A stretch of 64,000 nucleotides of DNA from Hyphococcus flavus. GTDB lineage: Bacteria; Pseudomonadota; Alphaproteobacteria; Caulobacterales; Parvularculaceae. The DNA lies in NCBI RefSeq assembly GCF_028748065.1, contig NZ_CP118166.1, forward strand, positions 697,501-761,500. Reading direction: 5' to 3'. The position numbers and the translations under genes were made by a program. The notes under the pieces were generated by a model that saw only the letters and a program-made list of their open reading frames with translations, was not told the DNA's origin and did no database searches. Below are positions 1 to 9,010 of this stretch, piece by piece. Within the stretch, counting starts at the first letter, position 1; each line of letters opens with the position of its first letter.

Positions 1-510
1 CGCATTCGGATCAACCGAAACGCCACATTGTTGCGCCGTGCGGATCCATTGGTTCAATCCGGAAATCGCCGTCTGGTAATCTTCCATCTGGAAGTTCAGC
101 TGAGCGATGAAGTAGCGCAGCTGGTTATTACGTGACGGCGGCAGGCCGTTGGCATTCAACGCCGCCTGCATGTCTTGCAAGGCGCCGCGATAGTTATCCA
201 TGTTGACTTTGACGTTGGCGCGCAGTTCCAGCACCGTTGAACGCTCATAAGCGCTCATGCCGTCGCCGCGATTGGCGATCAGTTCATTAAAGCCGGCAAG
301 CGCTTCGGCCCAGCGCTCTTCCTGCATCATCACGTACAGGTCCTGGATCGCCAAACCGATACGCGGCGACAAGGTTGCGGAAGGACCGCCCTCTTCAGCG
401 TCACATTGCGACTGCTGCGCATAGGCTGGCGCGGTCGTCACGCCTGTCATCAGCAATGCCGAAACCGATGCAGCGGCCGTCAAACAAAGATTACGATAGT
501 TACCACGCAT
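1..510 (-). CDS. Secreted TPR protein of TonB cluster (3' end outside window)
   Basis: The reading frame is open from an ATG at 510 to the left edge of the window, so the C-terminus is missing. The first 31 residues are a signal peptide (hydrophobic core SVSALLMTGV, cleavage after AYA), followed by helical repeats of TPR character (alternating motifs such as EERWAEALAGFNEL and MDNYRGALQDMQAAL). ATG 510 is preferred to ATG 519 because an AGGA lies 8 nt before it. As last visible gene of the TonB operon it occupies the place of the TPR protein that follows tonB2 in Vibrio-type TtpC clusters. Periplasmic location is inferred; its precise role is unknown. Confidence 0.8.
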   Translation of the reverse strand, partial: MRGNYRNLCLTAAASVSALLMTGVTTAPAYAQQSQCDAEEGGPSATLSPRIGLAIQDLYVMMQEERWAEALAGFNELIANRGDGMSAYERSTVLELRANVKVNMDNYRGALQDMQAALNANGLPPSRNNQLRYFIAQLNFQMEDYQTAISGLNQWIRTAQQCGVSVDPNA

Positions 511-591
511 AATATTCATCCTGCTGTCCCGGCCCCTGTTCCTAGCAGTCTCTTAGCGCCTGCTTTTTTGTCTTCAGGCGCCGCACACAAG

Positions 592-1191
592 TTACTCCGA
601 CAATTCAAACGTAATGACGGTCTGAACACCGCGGCGCCACTGCGCCTGATTGTCAACGATCTTCGGCTGATACTTCCAGCGCTCGACCGAGCGTGTCGCA
701 GCGCGATTCAAGCAGCTGTTACTGGTATCGACCACCTGAATATTCGTCGTCTGTCCGTCTGGCGTCACATCAAACTGGACGGATACGGATTCGCTGGCCG
801 ACGCACGGCCCATACAACGCTCAGGATATTGCGGCGGAATACGCACCAATGGCTGCGCGTCGCGGTCTGGGTTGAAACCGGAGCCAATATTCAAATTCGC
901 GTCGATTGTCGGTATCTCTGCACGAACGCCGTCAAGCGCCGGACGGTTCGACGGGTCATTAACCGCAGGCGGCGGCGGCGGCGGCGCATCCAGCGTCGGC
1001 CGCTTGAATTCCTGATTGGCTGAATTGAGATCGGTGTCGTCAATTTGCGACGTAATGCTCAAATTCAGGGCGTCGCGTTCTTCATCGAGCTTGAGGTCGT
1101 TGCGGATCAGTTCCGCCATCAGCAGGAACAGGCCAACTGTAACGACAACCGCGCCAGGAACGCCAACAAACAACCGAAAAAAAGATCCCAT
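592..1191 (-). CDS. tonB: TonB-family energy transducer
   Basis: A 199-residue protein with one N-terminal membrane anchor (about residues 8-28), a periplasmic linker with a run of six prolines near residue 70, and a C-terminal TonB domain (about 105-199) with the usual VQFDVTPDGQ and VERWKYQP patterns. TonB proteins pass proton-motive force from ExbB/ExbD to outer-membrane receptors. It lies 12 nt downstream of exbD in the same operon. The short linker and the position after two ExbD genes resemble TonB2-type systems. The receptors it serves are not in this window. Confidence 0.9.
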   Translation of the reverse strand: MGSFFRLFVGVPGAVVVTVGLFLLMAELIRNDLKLDEERDALNLSITSQIDDTDLNSANQEFKRPTLDAPPPPPPAVNDPSNRPALDGVRAEIPTIDANLNIGSGFNPDRDAQPLVRIPPQYPERCMGRASASESVSVQFDVTPDGQTTNIQVVDTSNSCLNRAATRSVERWKYQPKIVDNQAQWRRGVQTVITFELSE

Positions 1192-1203
1192 GATCTTGTC
1201 TCC

Positions 1204-1608
1204 TTAAACGTCTTCCGTAGAGACGGCGACATCGGTAATGCCGGTGGCGCGAATCTGATTGACGACTTCAACGAGAAGCCGTGTTTTCGAAGCGGAGTCG
1301 GCCTGCACGACCGCCGTCCCTCTAGGGTTTTCACGACGCAACTGTTCGACAGCGGTCTTTACGCCTTCCAGCTCGACACGCTCTTTATTAATCCAGATCT
1401 CATCATCTTCGGAAATGGCGACAATGATGGAGGCGAGCTTGCGTTCTGACGCTGTCACCGCGCCCGGACGCTCAATTTCAACGCCAGGCTCTTTCACGAA
1501 GGTCGACGTCACGATGAAGAAGATCAGCATGATGAAGACGATATCGAGCAGCGGCGTGACGTTTACGTCATCATCGTTGTCGGGTTGTGCAAAACTACGT
1601 CTCGCCAT
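1204..1608 (-). CDS. exbD: ExbD/TolR-family proton channel subunit (second copy)
   Basis: A 134-residue ExbD with a short cytoplasmic N-terminus, one membrane helix beginning at VTPLLDIVFIMLIFF and a periplasmic domain. The Asp in that helix is the conserved proton-path residue of the family. It is the distal one of two adjacent exbD genes and directly precedes tonB. It shares the LLDIVFI(M/L)LIFFIVT core with its neighbour but differs in the periplasmic part, so the two are paralogues and not a recent duplication. Paired ExbDs may form a mixed dimer; that is inference. Confidence 0.92.
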   Translation of the reverse strand: MARRSFAQPDNDDDVNVTPLLDIVFIMLIFFIVTSTFVKEPGVEIERPGAVTASERKLASIIVAISEDDEIWINKERVELEGVKTAVEQLRRENPRGTAVVQADSASKTRLLVEVVNQIRATGITDVAVSTEDV

Positions 1609-1653
1609 AATTTTTCCGCCTACAAACTAACTTCTTACCGAGCCTGCGCTCGC

Positions 1654-2073
1654 CTATTGTTGCGCTTTCTGCAATGCCAGCGTCACCGGACAACCGGAAT
1701 TACAACCGTCTCTCGCCTGGTCCATCACCTCAACCACCACGCCGGATTCCGATTCCGGCGCCGCGCTGACAAGGACCACGCCCTGCGGCTCGCGCGCATA
1801 AAACTCCTGCACCACCGGCGTCACAGAACCCGGATCAATCACGCGAACATTATTGACACGCACAAAACCGTCTTCTTGCACCGCCAACAAAATCGCCGGC
1901 GGCGGCACGCTATCTGTTTCCTCATTGTCTTCCGGCACGTTCACGTCGATGCCCTGCTCGCGCAGGAAGGTCGCCGTAACGATAAAGAAGATCAGCAGGA
2001 TGAAGACGATGTCGAGCAGCGGCGTAATATTGACGTCCGCTGAATCGTCTGAATGGATCGCCTTTTTTCTCAT
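1654..2073 (-). CDS. exbD: ExbD/TolR-family proton channel subunit (first copy)
   Basis: A 139-residue ExbD with the helix NITPLLDIVFILLIFFIVT near the N-terminus carrying the conserved Asp, and a periplasmic domain of about 100 residues. It starts 4 nt after the stop of exbB, so translation is probably coupled. It contains a Cys pair near its C-terminus (NSGCPV and a preceding GCN) that the second ExbD lacks, which could make a disulphide in the periplasm. Confidence 0.92.
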   Translation of the reverse strand: MRKKAIHSDDSADVNITPLLDIVFILLIFFIVTATFLREQGIDVNVPEDNEETDSVPPPAILLAVQEDGFVRVNNVRVIDPGSVTPVVQEFYAREPQGVVLVSAAPESESGVVVEVMDQARDGCNSGCPVTLALQKAQQ

Positions 2074-2077
2074 AGCG

Positions 2078-2602
2078 CTACTCGATCAACAGTTCGTCTG
2101 AAATTTTATGCGACGCCTTCTGCGCATTGCGGTCGAAAGCGTTGATGAAAATGAGACCGGACAGCGAAGCGACAAGCCCCGCCATGGTCGGAATGGTCGC
2201 CTTGGAGATGCCGGCGGCCATAAGACGCGCATTGGAAGAGCCCGTGGTCGCCATGACGTCGAACACTTCAACCATGCCCGTCACCGTGCCGAGAAGACCC
2301 AGAAGCGGGGTTACCGCCACCAGCGCGCGGATCACGCCATTGTTGCGCTGCGCCTCCTGGTTGGCTTCTGAAATGAGCCGCTCTCGAACCGCGTGCGCGT
2401 ACCAGGACTTGTGATCGTTGCGGGCGGCCCAGGCGCGCTTGGCGCGCTTCACCACACCGCCATGAGCGCCGCCCCAATACATGAGCCGCTCAATAATCAG
2501 CGCCCACATAAAGAAGGTCGTACCCATGATGATAACAAGGACATTGCCGCCGGTGGCGAGAAACTCAATCAGCGATTCGTAGCCGGAGTTAAACAATCCC
2601 AT
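2078..2602 (-). CDS. exbB: ExbB/TolQ/MotA-family proton channel subunit
   Basis: A 174-residue polytopic membrane protein with three predicted helices and the family signature VTPLLGLLGTVTGMVEVFD near the middle. ExbB pentamers surround ExbD helices and energise TonB. The compact size and lack of an extended N-terminus match the short ExbB2 of Vibrio-type TonB2 clusters, where it works with the longer TtpC protein encoded just upstream, as here. Confidence 0.92.
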   Translation of the reverse strand: MGLFNSGYESLIEFLATGGNVLVIIMGTTFFMWALIIERLMYWGGAHGGVVKRAKRAWAARNDHKSWYAHAVRERLISEANQEAQRNNGVIRALVAVTPLLGLLGTVTGMVEVFDVMATTGSSNARLMAAGISKATIPTMAGLVASLSGLIFINAFDRNAQKASHKISDELLIE

Positions 2603-2676
2603 GGATCGAGATCCCTTTTCCCTGAACCGGCGCCAATAAGCGGCTCCGGCCCGTTGCGGGCGTAGGGACCGGGCAA

Positions 2677-4050
2677 TTAAGCCCGGCCACCTTCCGCATG
2701 TTCAGCGATGATGCCTGCAGCCTGCTCTTCCAGAATTTGCGTAACGCGCTTGGACGCGCCGGCCGCAAAAGCGTGAAGCAGCAAGAGCGGGATCGCCGCA
2801 ATAAGGCCGAGCACCGTAGTAACAAGCGCTTCGGAAATACCGGACGCCATGATCTGCGGGTCGCCGGTGCCGAACAGCGTGATCGCCTGGAAAGTGTTGA
2901 TCATGCCGATAACCGTACCGAGAAGACCGAGCAGCGGCGCAACCGCGGCAAGCACCTTGACCAGATTGAGACCGCCTTCGAGTTTCGGCACCTCTTTGAG
3001 GATCGCGTCGTCAAGCTTGAGCGCGACTGTCTCAACGTCATTTGAGTTGGTGTTCTCGTAAGCAAGCATCACGCGGCCAAGCGGGTTGGCTTTAGACGCT
3101 TTCTTGCGGCGAACCTGGCTGCGCACGGCGCCGGCCGTCATGGTCAACGTCACCCACTTGTAAACACCAAGGAGAACGCCGAGCACTGTCACGATACCGA
3201 TGATGCGGCCAACCGGACCACCCTGGTCAAAACGCTCTTTCAGGGTCGGCGTTTCAACAACGAGACCAAGCAATGTGCCGAGCGTCGGGTCGAGCGCGCC
3301 GCGAACGAACCCGTCGCCGCTTGCATTCTCAACACGGCTCGCCGCGCCGCGAATAGCGCCGGATGGCTGACGCGGCAGGAAGCGAAGCTTGCCGCTTTCG
3401 TTGAACGTAAGATAACGATCGCCAGAGAATGCGACGAACGGACCGATACGGGTAATGGTTTCTTCCTGCTCCTGACCATCGGCGCCAAGAATAGTTGTGT
3501 TGTACGTAACCGTCTTACCCTGTTCGGACATCTGCTGGATCATGATCTCCCAAAGATCACGAAGCTGATCTTCCGTAGGCAGCTTTTCCGTCTGGGCAAG
3601 CTCCATAAGGGTAACTTCACGGCCCGGGAACTGAGAGGAGATGATCGAGGACTGAACCTGGGCGCTCAGGTCAGCAGCAGCCGTACGGGCGGCGCCGAAG
3701 AGTTCCTGGAATTCGCCCTGCTTGGAGGCCAGCTCGCTATCAAGTTCGGCGATCCGCTCCTGATTTTCCTCCATCACGCCTTCAAGGCGCGTGGACTCGG
3801 CTTCTTCAGCCGCAACCTGATTGCGTACGCGCGTTAACTCAGCCTGCTGCTGATTACGCTGCTGAAGAAAACGCTGCTCACGCTCGCGATTTTCCTGACT
3901 GACTTCGCTGCGCTCCTGACGGACCGCCTGAAGCACCTGGTCAAGCGTGACCTGCGCATTCGCAGAAGACATCGCGCCTGATGAGAAATCCATGCTCGCC
4001 GCCGTAACGCCGGCGATCAGGGAAAGAGAAGCAAGTTTGAAGAGTTTCAT
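2677..4050 (-). CDS. TtpC-like ExbB protein with periplasmic coiled coil
   Basis: A 457-residue protein with a signal sequence (residues 1-32, cleavage after SSANA), a long Glu/Gln-rich coiled coil (about 35-120), a mixed periplasmic domain, then a C-terminal MotA/TolQ/ExbB domain (about 285-450) with APLLGLLGTVIGM. This architecture is that of TtpC, an extra component required by TonB2 systems in Vibrio. Gene order (DUF3450, TtpC, ExbB, ExbD, TonB, TPR) supports the call. The coiled coil probably reaches across the periplasm or meets the DUF3450 partner; that is inference. Confidence 0.88.
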   Translation of the reverse strand: MKLFKLASLSLIAGVTAASMDFSSGAMSSANAQVTLDQVLQAVRQERSEVSQENREREQRFLQQRNQQQAELTRVRNQVAAEEAESTRLEGVMEENQERIAELDSELASKQGEFQELFGAARTAAADLSAQVQSSIISSQFPGREVTLMELAQTEKLPTEDQLRDLWEIMIQQMSEQGKTVTYNTTILGADGQEQEETITRIGPFVAFSGDRYLTFNESGKLRFLPRQPSGAIRGAASRVENASGDGFVRGALDPTLGTLLGLVVETPTLKERFDQGGPVGRIIGIVTVLGVLLGVYKWVTLTMTAGAVRSQVRRKKASKANPLGRVMLAYENTNSNDVETVALKLDDAILKEVPKLEGGLNLVKVLAAVAPLLGLLGTVIGMINTFQAITLFGTGDPQIMASGISEALVTTVLGLIAAIPLLLLHAFAAGASKRVTQILEEQAAGIIAEHAEGGRA

Positions 4051-4082
4051 GACTTGTAATTCCTTTTAACCGTTTTTCGCCG

Positions 4083-4850
4083 TTACTGTGCCTGAACCGG
4101 CGGCTTGACCGGCGCGAAGAAAATATCCGGCGCGGTTTGTTCTTTAGCCATGCGGATCGCGTATTTTATATCCTGCAAATACGTGCCGCGGTTGAGATCG
4201 GTCCAACCGTTCTGGTCAGTGTCCCAAATGCGCAATACCGAGTCGTCGCCATTCTTGAAGACAAGCGCGACGCGGCCGATCTGCAAGCATTCGCCCGTTA
4301 CTTCGCCGCCTTCGCCGGCGATGGTGCATTCGTTGACGTTGACCGTGCGGCCTTTTTCAAGCTCGATCTGATAGCCTTCGACAATCAGGCGGTAACGCTG
4401 CGCCGCTGACATGTCAGGATCGGAAAGAACGTTTTGGAGACGAGCGGCGCGCTCTGCGCGATCTTCGATCTCGAACGGCAAGTCAGCCTCAACGATTTCG
4501 CTGAAGCGGCCAACCATGTCTTCCATCAGTGGCTGCATGGCGCGCTGCAGACCTTCGACATTCTCAATGTCTTCTTGAAGTTGCGTAATCTTGCGCTCTT
4601 GCGCTTCGATGTTCCGGCGCAGGGAGGCGTTGTACCGGCGCGCCGCTTCGAGCTGCTTCAAGTTCGCCCGATAATCATTCAGAAGGCTCGCCGTCTGATC
4701 ATCAAGCTCATCAATGCGCTGCTGCGATGCAGCTGTAGAGCGCGCTGTCGCCTGGCTTTCATCAAGGGCGGAGCGGAATTGCGCCTCAGCTGGCGCGCTC
4801 ATAACAGCAAGCGCTGTCGCCGCTGAACCCAAAATCGCTAATCTTTTCAT
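4083..4850 (-). CDS. DUF3450 periplasmic coiled-coil protein, first gene of TonB operon
   Basis: A 255-residue secreted protein: signal peptide 1-21 (cleavage after APAEA), a long coiled coil (about 25-110, heptad-like Gln/Leu/Glu) and a C-terminal globular part ending PVKPPVQAQ. This is the DUF3450 family, found at the head of TtpC-type TonB operons. ATG 4850 is chosen because a strong AGGTGAGG precedes it; an in-frame extension to 4979 would place 43 charged residues before a perfect signal peptide. It shares coiled-coil character with the next gene product, so the two may pair in the periplasm. Confidence 0.85.
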   Translation of the reverse strand: MKRLAILGSAATALAVMSAPAEAQFRSALDESQATARSTAASQQRIDELDDQTASLLNDYRANLKQLEAARRYNASLRRNIEAQERKITQLQEDIENVEGLQRAMQPLMEDMVGRFSEIVEADLPFEIEDRAERAARLQNVLSDPDMSAAQRYRLIVEGYQIELEKGRTVNVNECTIAGEGGEVTGECLQIGRVALVFKNGDDSVLRIWDTDQNGWTDLNRGTYLQDIKYAIRMAKEQTAPDIFFAPVKPPVQAQ

Positions 4851-5334
4851 AAATGCCTCACCTACCGGAATGTTGCGGCTGATATTAGCGGCGCTACCGC
4901 CGCGGAACAAAGACGCGTCGCCGCGCCGATCTGATGCACGCATACGCGCGCTGAAAACTCGATTTAAGTTACTCGTCACCCCTTCAACGTCCCCTGTTTA
5001 TCCCCGAACCTGAGAATCTTTCTTATATTTGCCGCAGAATTGCAACGCTGATGTGACCCCGAAGGCCCCACGCGCGTATTTTTGATCCGCTGGCTGCAAG
5101 AATTTTACCCTATTTCACGCGACCGAAACGATCACCCCTGAAGAGCGGCCGCACACACACCCCGTTAGTTTGTAACAACACTCGGGCGTGCTGGCAAACA
5201 CTTAATTTCGAGCCGGATTATAGGCGTTCAGATTAACCATAAGCTAATCCGCGCCAGAAAAACTGGGGACTTCACAATTGCTTGAAGCATTAGCGAAAAT
5301 AACTGATTAATGCTTGCTCTAACACGAGAAGTGG
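4851..5334. other. Intergenic region upstream of the TonB operon
   Basis: About 480 bases with no credible gene. The part nearest the DUF3450 gene should hold the TonB operon promoter; the rest is AT-rich near 5180-5330. I see no convincing Fur or RirA site, terminator or other RNA. Confidence 0.5.
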
Positions 5335-5409
5335 TGGCTGGGGCGCCAGGATTCGAACCTGGGAATGTCGATACCAAAAACCGATGCCTTACCACTTGGC
5401 GACGCCCCA
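5335..5409 (-). tRNA. tRNA-Gln (TTG anticodon)
   Basis: Read on the minus strand, a complete cloverleaf folds: acceptor TGGGGCG with CGCCCCA, D-stem GCC/GGC, anticodon stem TCGGT/ATCGA with loop TTTTGGT (anticodon TTG), and a GGTTCGAATCC T-arm. The CCA end is encoded (complement at 5335-5337). Confidence 0.96.
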
Positions 5410-5630
5410 ATGGCCCCGCCGCGCGGGCGACGGGAGCGGGCGAGATAGCGCTTTCGCGCAGCACTTGCAATGGGGCCTGGGCGCTAAAATAACCAGAAAA
5501 AACAACATCGCGCACGATCAGGCCCGATCAGTCACACGCGCATTCAAAATCGTGATTGCGCGGGACTTGCCCCATCGTTATAGAGGCGCTCCCGCGCGGC
5601 CCGGCGGGGCTGGTTTCGCGCCAGCGATTT

Positions 5631-5707
5631 CGGAGTGTAGCTCAGCCTGGTAGAGCACTGTCTTCGGGAGGCAGGGGCCGGGTGTTCGAATCACCCCACT
5701 CCGACCA
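5631..5707 (+). tRNA. tRNA-Pro (CGG anticodon)
   Basis: A 77-base tRNA: acceptor CGGAGTG with CACTCCG, anticodon stem CTGTC/GGCAG with loop TTCGGGA (anticodon CGG), T-arm with GTTCGAATC, and encoded ACCA end. It lies about 220 bases from the divergent tRNA-Gln; there is no integrase or att-like duplication beside either. Confidence 0.96.
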
Positions 5708-5802
5708 TTCTTCGCACTTTATGCTTTAGCGTGATAAGGCGCTCCCATTCAAACTCGGTGCGTGTGAAACATATGCCACGCCGGAGTTCGGGCGTATCTT
5801 TT

Positions 5803-6276
5803 TTATTCAGCCGCAGGGCCCGCTTGTCCGCCGGCGATCTTCCAGCCGTCATCACGCTTCACCATGGCGAGCGTCATCCAGCCGCCGAAAGCAAATCCTT
5901 GCCGATCATCCGTATAGCGAATGTCATATTGATATTTTGCCGAGACAAGCACCGCGCCTGGGGTCAAATCGGTTAAAAGGATATCCTCGAATGTCATGGT
6001 CGCGTTCGCGCCTTCAGCCATTAGCGCATTTAAGGATTGTGCTGCGGCTTCACCGCTTTCATATTGAACGGTGCCCCGGTCGATCCAGTGGAAACCCGCA
6101 TCGCGGTCGTAAATTGCACCCGCCTTTTCGATGTCGCCTGCGTTTATTGCATCCGCAAAGGCGATTAACGCATCACGCGCCGCTTGTTTATCGGCGCCAG
6201 CGGAGTCTGCTTCGGCACAGGCCGATGAGAGCATAAATACAAGCGCAACTACCGTAATTTTAAAAATGGTTTTCAC
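5803..6276 (-). CDS. Secreted SnoaL/DUF4440-like (NTF2-fold) protein
   Basis: About 157 residues: a hydrophobic N-terminus ending in a Cys (VALVFMLSSAC), which may be a signal peptide or a weak lipobox, then an NTF2-like alpha+beta fold with the pattern AFADAINAGDIEKAGAIYD and a GWKIAGGQAG end. Such domains are often ligand-binding or scaffold modules, and the substrate cannot be predicted. GTG 6276 is preferred to GTG 6294 because AGGGG sits 7 nt before it. It follows the acyl-CoA dehydrogenase with almost no gap and may be co-transcribed. Confidence 0.7.
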   Translation of the reverse strand: MKTIFKITVVALVFMLSSACAEADSAGADKQAARDALIAFADAINAGDIEKAGAIYDRDAGFHWIDRGTVQYESGEAAAQSLNALMAEGANATMTFEDILLTDLTPGAVLVSAKYQYDIRYTDDRQGFAFGGWMTLAMVKRDDGWKIAGGQAGPAAE

Positions 6277-6290
6277 AACCGCGCCCCTAA

Positions 6291-8084
6291 TCACGCACTC
6301 AACTTCTCAGGATCGAGCCTTGGTAGCGCACCAGAGAGAACGGACGCCGTCAATCCTTCAGCTTCGGTAAGGTAATTATCGGCGAAGAATTTCGCGATGG
6401 CGATACGCGATTCCAGATAATCCTTGTCGCCGACGCCTTCATGGGCGCTCAGCGCAGCCGCCATGGCTGCGCGGCCAAGGTAATATCCGCCGGCGACATT
6501 GCCGAACTGCTTCAAATAAGGAACGGCGCCGGCAAGCACCGCTTCCTGATCATCCTTGGCGAGACCTAACAATCCGTCAGTAGACGCATCAAGGGCATCA
6601 ACAGCGGCGTTCAACCGTTGGCCAATATGTTGGAGGTCTTCGCGCTTGGCCGCTTTCAAAATTCCCGCTTCATCGCGAACATTCTGAACAAACGCGCGCG
6701 CCGCCGCGCCGCCATCGCCCTGCAGCTTGCGACCCACAAGGTCCATGGCCTGAATGCCGTTGGTGCCTTCATAGATGGCGGCGATGCGCGCGTCGCGCAT
6801 ATGCTGAGCGGCGCCGGTTTCCTCGACATAGCCCATGCCGCCATGGACCTGCACGCCGAGCGAAGTCACATCGTTGGCGCGATCGGTCGACCACGCCTTT
6901 GAAATCGGCGTCAATAGTTCTTCAAGCGCTTTTGCTTCTTGACGCTTTTCTTCATCGTTCGCTGTTCTTGCGAGATCGTAGGCGACCGCATTGGCGTAAC
7001 AGATCGCGCGGGAAGCATCGACCAGCGCTTTCATGGAATAAAGCATGCGGCGCACGTCCTGATGCTCATAGATGGCAACCATCTCGCCTGACTTCACGCC
7101 CGGCGCACGGCCCTGTTTGCGTTCGAGCGCATAAGCGAGCGCCCGCTGGTAAGCGCGCTCCGCAACACCGACCCCTTGAACGCCGACGTCAAGCCTTGCC
7201 GAGTTCATCATAATGAACATGTTTTTAAGGCCTTTGTTTTCAGCGCCTAAAAGCGTGCCGTAACATTCGCCATTATCGCCATAGGACATGACGCAAGTGG
7301 GCGAGCCGTGCAGGCCCATCTTTTCTTCAAGCTTGATGCAGTGTGCGTCATTGCGGGCGCCAAGCGAGCCGTCCTCGTTCACATGCACCTTCGGTACGAT
7401 GAACATGGAGATGCCGCTCGTCCCCTCAGGCGCATCAGGAAGGCGTGCAAGCACGAGATGGATGATATTATCCGTCATGTCGTGATCGCCGTAGGTGATA
7501 TAAATCTTCTGTCCACTGATTTTATAACGGCCATCGCCGACCGGTTCGGCTTTGGTGCGCACGGCGGAAAGGTCAGAGCCTGCCTGTGGCTCAGTCAGGT
7601 TCATAGTGCCGGTCCATTCGCCGGAAACCATCTTTTCAAGATAAAGCTGTTTTTGCTCATCGGTGCCGACGGCTTTCAGCGCCTTAACAGCCCCGGTCGT
7701 CAGTGTCGTGCCAATAGCGAAGGACATGCACGCACCATTGAGAGCGTCAACCAGCGCAACGGCGAGCGCCTGCGGCAGTCCCTGCCCGCCCGCTTCCTCT
7801 GGAAAGGCAAGCGAGCCCCATCCGCTTTCGATGTACTGGGCATAGGCTTCTTTGAAACCAGGCGTGGTCCGCACAACGCCATTCTCAAGCTTCGCGCCAT
7901 TCTGGTCCGACATCTCGTTCAGCGGCGCCACGGCCTGATCGCAGTATTTTCCCATCTCCTCCAGAATCGCTTCGAGGAGATCGTCGGAAAGTTCGGGATA
8001 GGCGCCGGTTTTTTCCAGCGCATCGAACCCGGCGGCGTGTTGGAGAACAAACCGCATATCGCGAATGGGCGTTTTAAAAGTCAT
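6291..8084 (-). CDS. Acyl-CoA dehydrogenase, DmdC-like with C-terminal domain
   Basis: A 597-residue flavoprotein of the long acyl-CoA dehydrogenase family that carries an additional C-terminal domain, as in 3-(methylthio)propionyl-CoA dehydrogenase DmdC. Visible are the FAD/substrate motif LTEPQAGSDLSAVRTKAEP and the segment VHGGMGYVEETGAAQHMRDA followed by IYEGTNGIQ, whose Glu is the usual catalytic base position. The family oxidises acyl-CoA to enoyl-CoA using ETF. The real substrate (fatty acyl-CoA or methylthiopropionyl-CoA) cannot be told, as no other dmd gene is nearby. ATG 8084 has an AGAGG before it; the frame extends upstream to 8210 without ribosome-binding support. Confidence 0.9.
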   Translation of the reverse strand: MTFKTPIRDMRFVLQHAAGFDALEKTGAYPELSDDLLEAILEEMGKYCDQAVAPLNEMSDQNGAKLENGVVRTTPGFKEAYAQYIESGWGSLAFPEEAGGQGLPQALAVALVDALNGACMSFAIGTTLTTGAVKALKAVGTDEQKQLYLEKMVSGEWTGTMNLTEPQAGSDLSAVRTKAEPVGDGRYKISGQKIYITYGDHDMTDNIIHLVLARLPDAPEGTSGISMFIVPKVHVNEDGSLGARNDAHCIKLEEKMGLHGSPTCVMSYGDNGECYGTLLGAENKGLKNMFIMMNSARLDVGVQGVGVAERAYQRALAYALERKQGRAPGVKSGEMVAIYEHQDVRRMLYSMKALVDASRAICYANAVAYDLARTANDEEKRQEAKALEELLTPISKAWSTDRANDVTSLGVQVHGGMGYVEETGAAQHMRDARIAAIYEGTNGIQAMDLVGRKLQGDGGAAARAFVQNVRDEAGILKAAKREDLQHIGQRLNAAVDALDASTDGLLGLAKDDQEAVLAGAVPYLKQFGNVAGGYYLGRAAMAAALSAHEGVGDKDYLESRIAIAKFFADNYLTEAEGLTASVLSGALPRLDPEKLSA

Positions 8085-8292
8085 CGGCGGACCTCTGATT
8101 GCAGCAAAATCATGGCGTTCTTGTGTCGCAAAACCGGCGCGACCGCCAGTCCCGATTACAGTTTGTTTATCGTTATCAAACAGGCGTGAAGCGTCCTCGC
8201 TTCGTCGCATTTGAGATTGTCAAATCCCAAGCAGCGCGCCATCTGCGCTCGCCTGGGCGGAACGGTCCGCCTGCTTCTATGGTGAACTTTCC

Positions 8293-8892
8293 ATGCGTCA
8301 CATCATGCTCGCGGCCGCGTTATGCGTAACGGCGGCGACCTCCGCTCATGCGGACCCTTACGGCAAAATTTTCGGCGGCGCGACGTTTCCGTCAGACCAG
8401 GACATTACCGCCGATTTCCCAAGCATCGGTTCTGGCGCCGGCGAGATCGACACGAAAGCCGGTTATCTCGTAGGTGGCGCGTTGGGCGCTGACCTTTCCA
8501 AGTTTTTCGCAATCGAAGGAGAAGTCGCATATCGCTCAAAAGGCGTTAACGGCATTATTGTCGAAGACTTCGGCCTGCCAATCGACGGCAATATCAATGC
8601 GCTCAGCTTCATGGGGAACGCCATTGTCAAATCGCCGTTCGAGAACGGCTTTACGCCCTATATCGGCGCTGGCGCCGGCGGCGCGCGTGTGGGCGGACCT
8701 GGCGACCATGACCTCGTCTTTGCATGGCAGGGTATTGGAGGCGTCAGCAAAAACCTCAGCCAGCGTATTAGCGCCGGTGTTGAATACCGTTATCTTGACG
8801 CAGCGACCTCGACCTTCTCGGACGGCGTCGATACGCTTGAGATGGAATACGACTCCCATAGCATCAACCTTGTTCTTATGAGAAAATTCTAG
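8293..8892 (+). CDS. Outer-membrane beta-barrel protein
   Basis: A 199-residue protein with signal peptide 1-20 (cleavage after TSAHA) and alternating hydrophobic/aromatic strands ending in LVLMRKF, a terminal Phe typical of outer-membrane barrels. The overall pattern (GGATFPSDQ, VEYRYLDA) matches small 8-stranded OmpA/OmpX-like porin-family proteins. It stands alone and is followed by its own terminator. Function unknown; such proteins often act in envelope integrity or adhesion. Confidence 0.8.
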   Translation: MRHIMLAAALCVTAATSAHADPYGKIFGGATFPSDQDITADFPSIGSGAGEIDTKAGYLVGGALGADLSKFFAIEGEVAYRSKGVNGIIVEDFGLPIDGNINALSFMGNAIVKSPFENGFTPYIGAGAGGARVGGPGDHDLVFAWQGIGGVSKNLSQRISAGVEYRYLDAATSTFSDGVDTLEMEYDSHSINLVLMRKF

Positions 8893-8913
8893 GCTTAAAC
8901 CTGAATCAGTAAG

Positions 8914-8947
8914 GGCGCGGCAGGGTTTTCCTGACCGCGCCTTTTTT
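8914..8947 (+). terminator. Rho-independent terminator after the beta-barrel gene
   Basis: Stem GGCGCGG with CCGCGCC extended by CAGG/CCTG around a GTTTT loop, followed by six T. It begins about 20 bases after the stop codon. Confidence 0.9.
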
Positions 8948-9010
8948 ATAGAACGTCTTTGCGCGCGCCTCGGCTTGGAATTTGCTAGTTTATCCCGGCG
9001 GAGAAATATT

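Noticed and set aside
406-1023. 205-codon plus-strand frame
   Set aside because: Antisense to the TPR and TonB genes, Arg-rich shadow.
5335-5707. tRNA-associated genomic island
   Set aside because: Two tRNAs lie here, but there is no integrase, no duplicated tRNA 3' end and no foreign gene block nearby.
7308-8189. Long plus-strand frame of 293 codons
   Set aside because: It is antisense to the acyl-CoA dehydrogenase, whose motifs are unmistakable; it has no ribosome site and a shadow-like composition.
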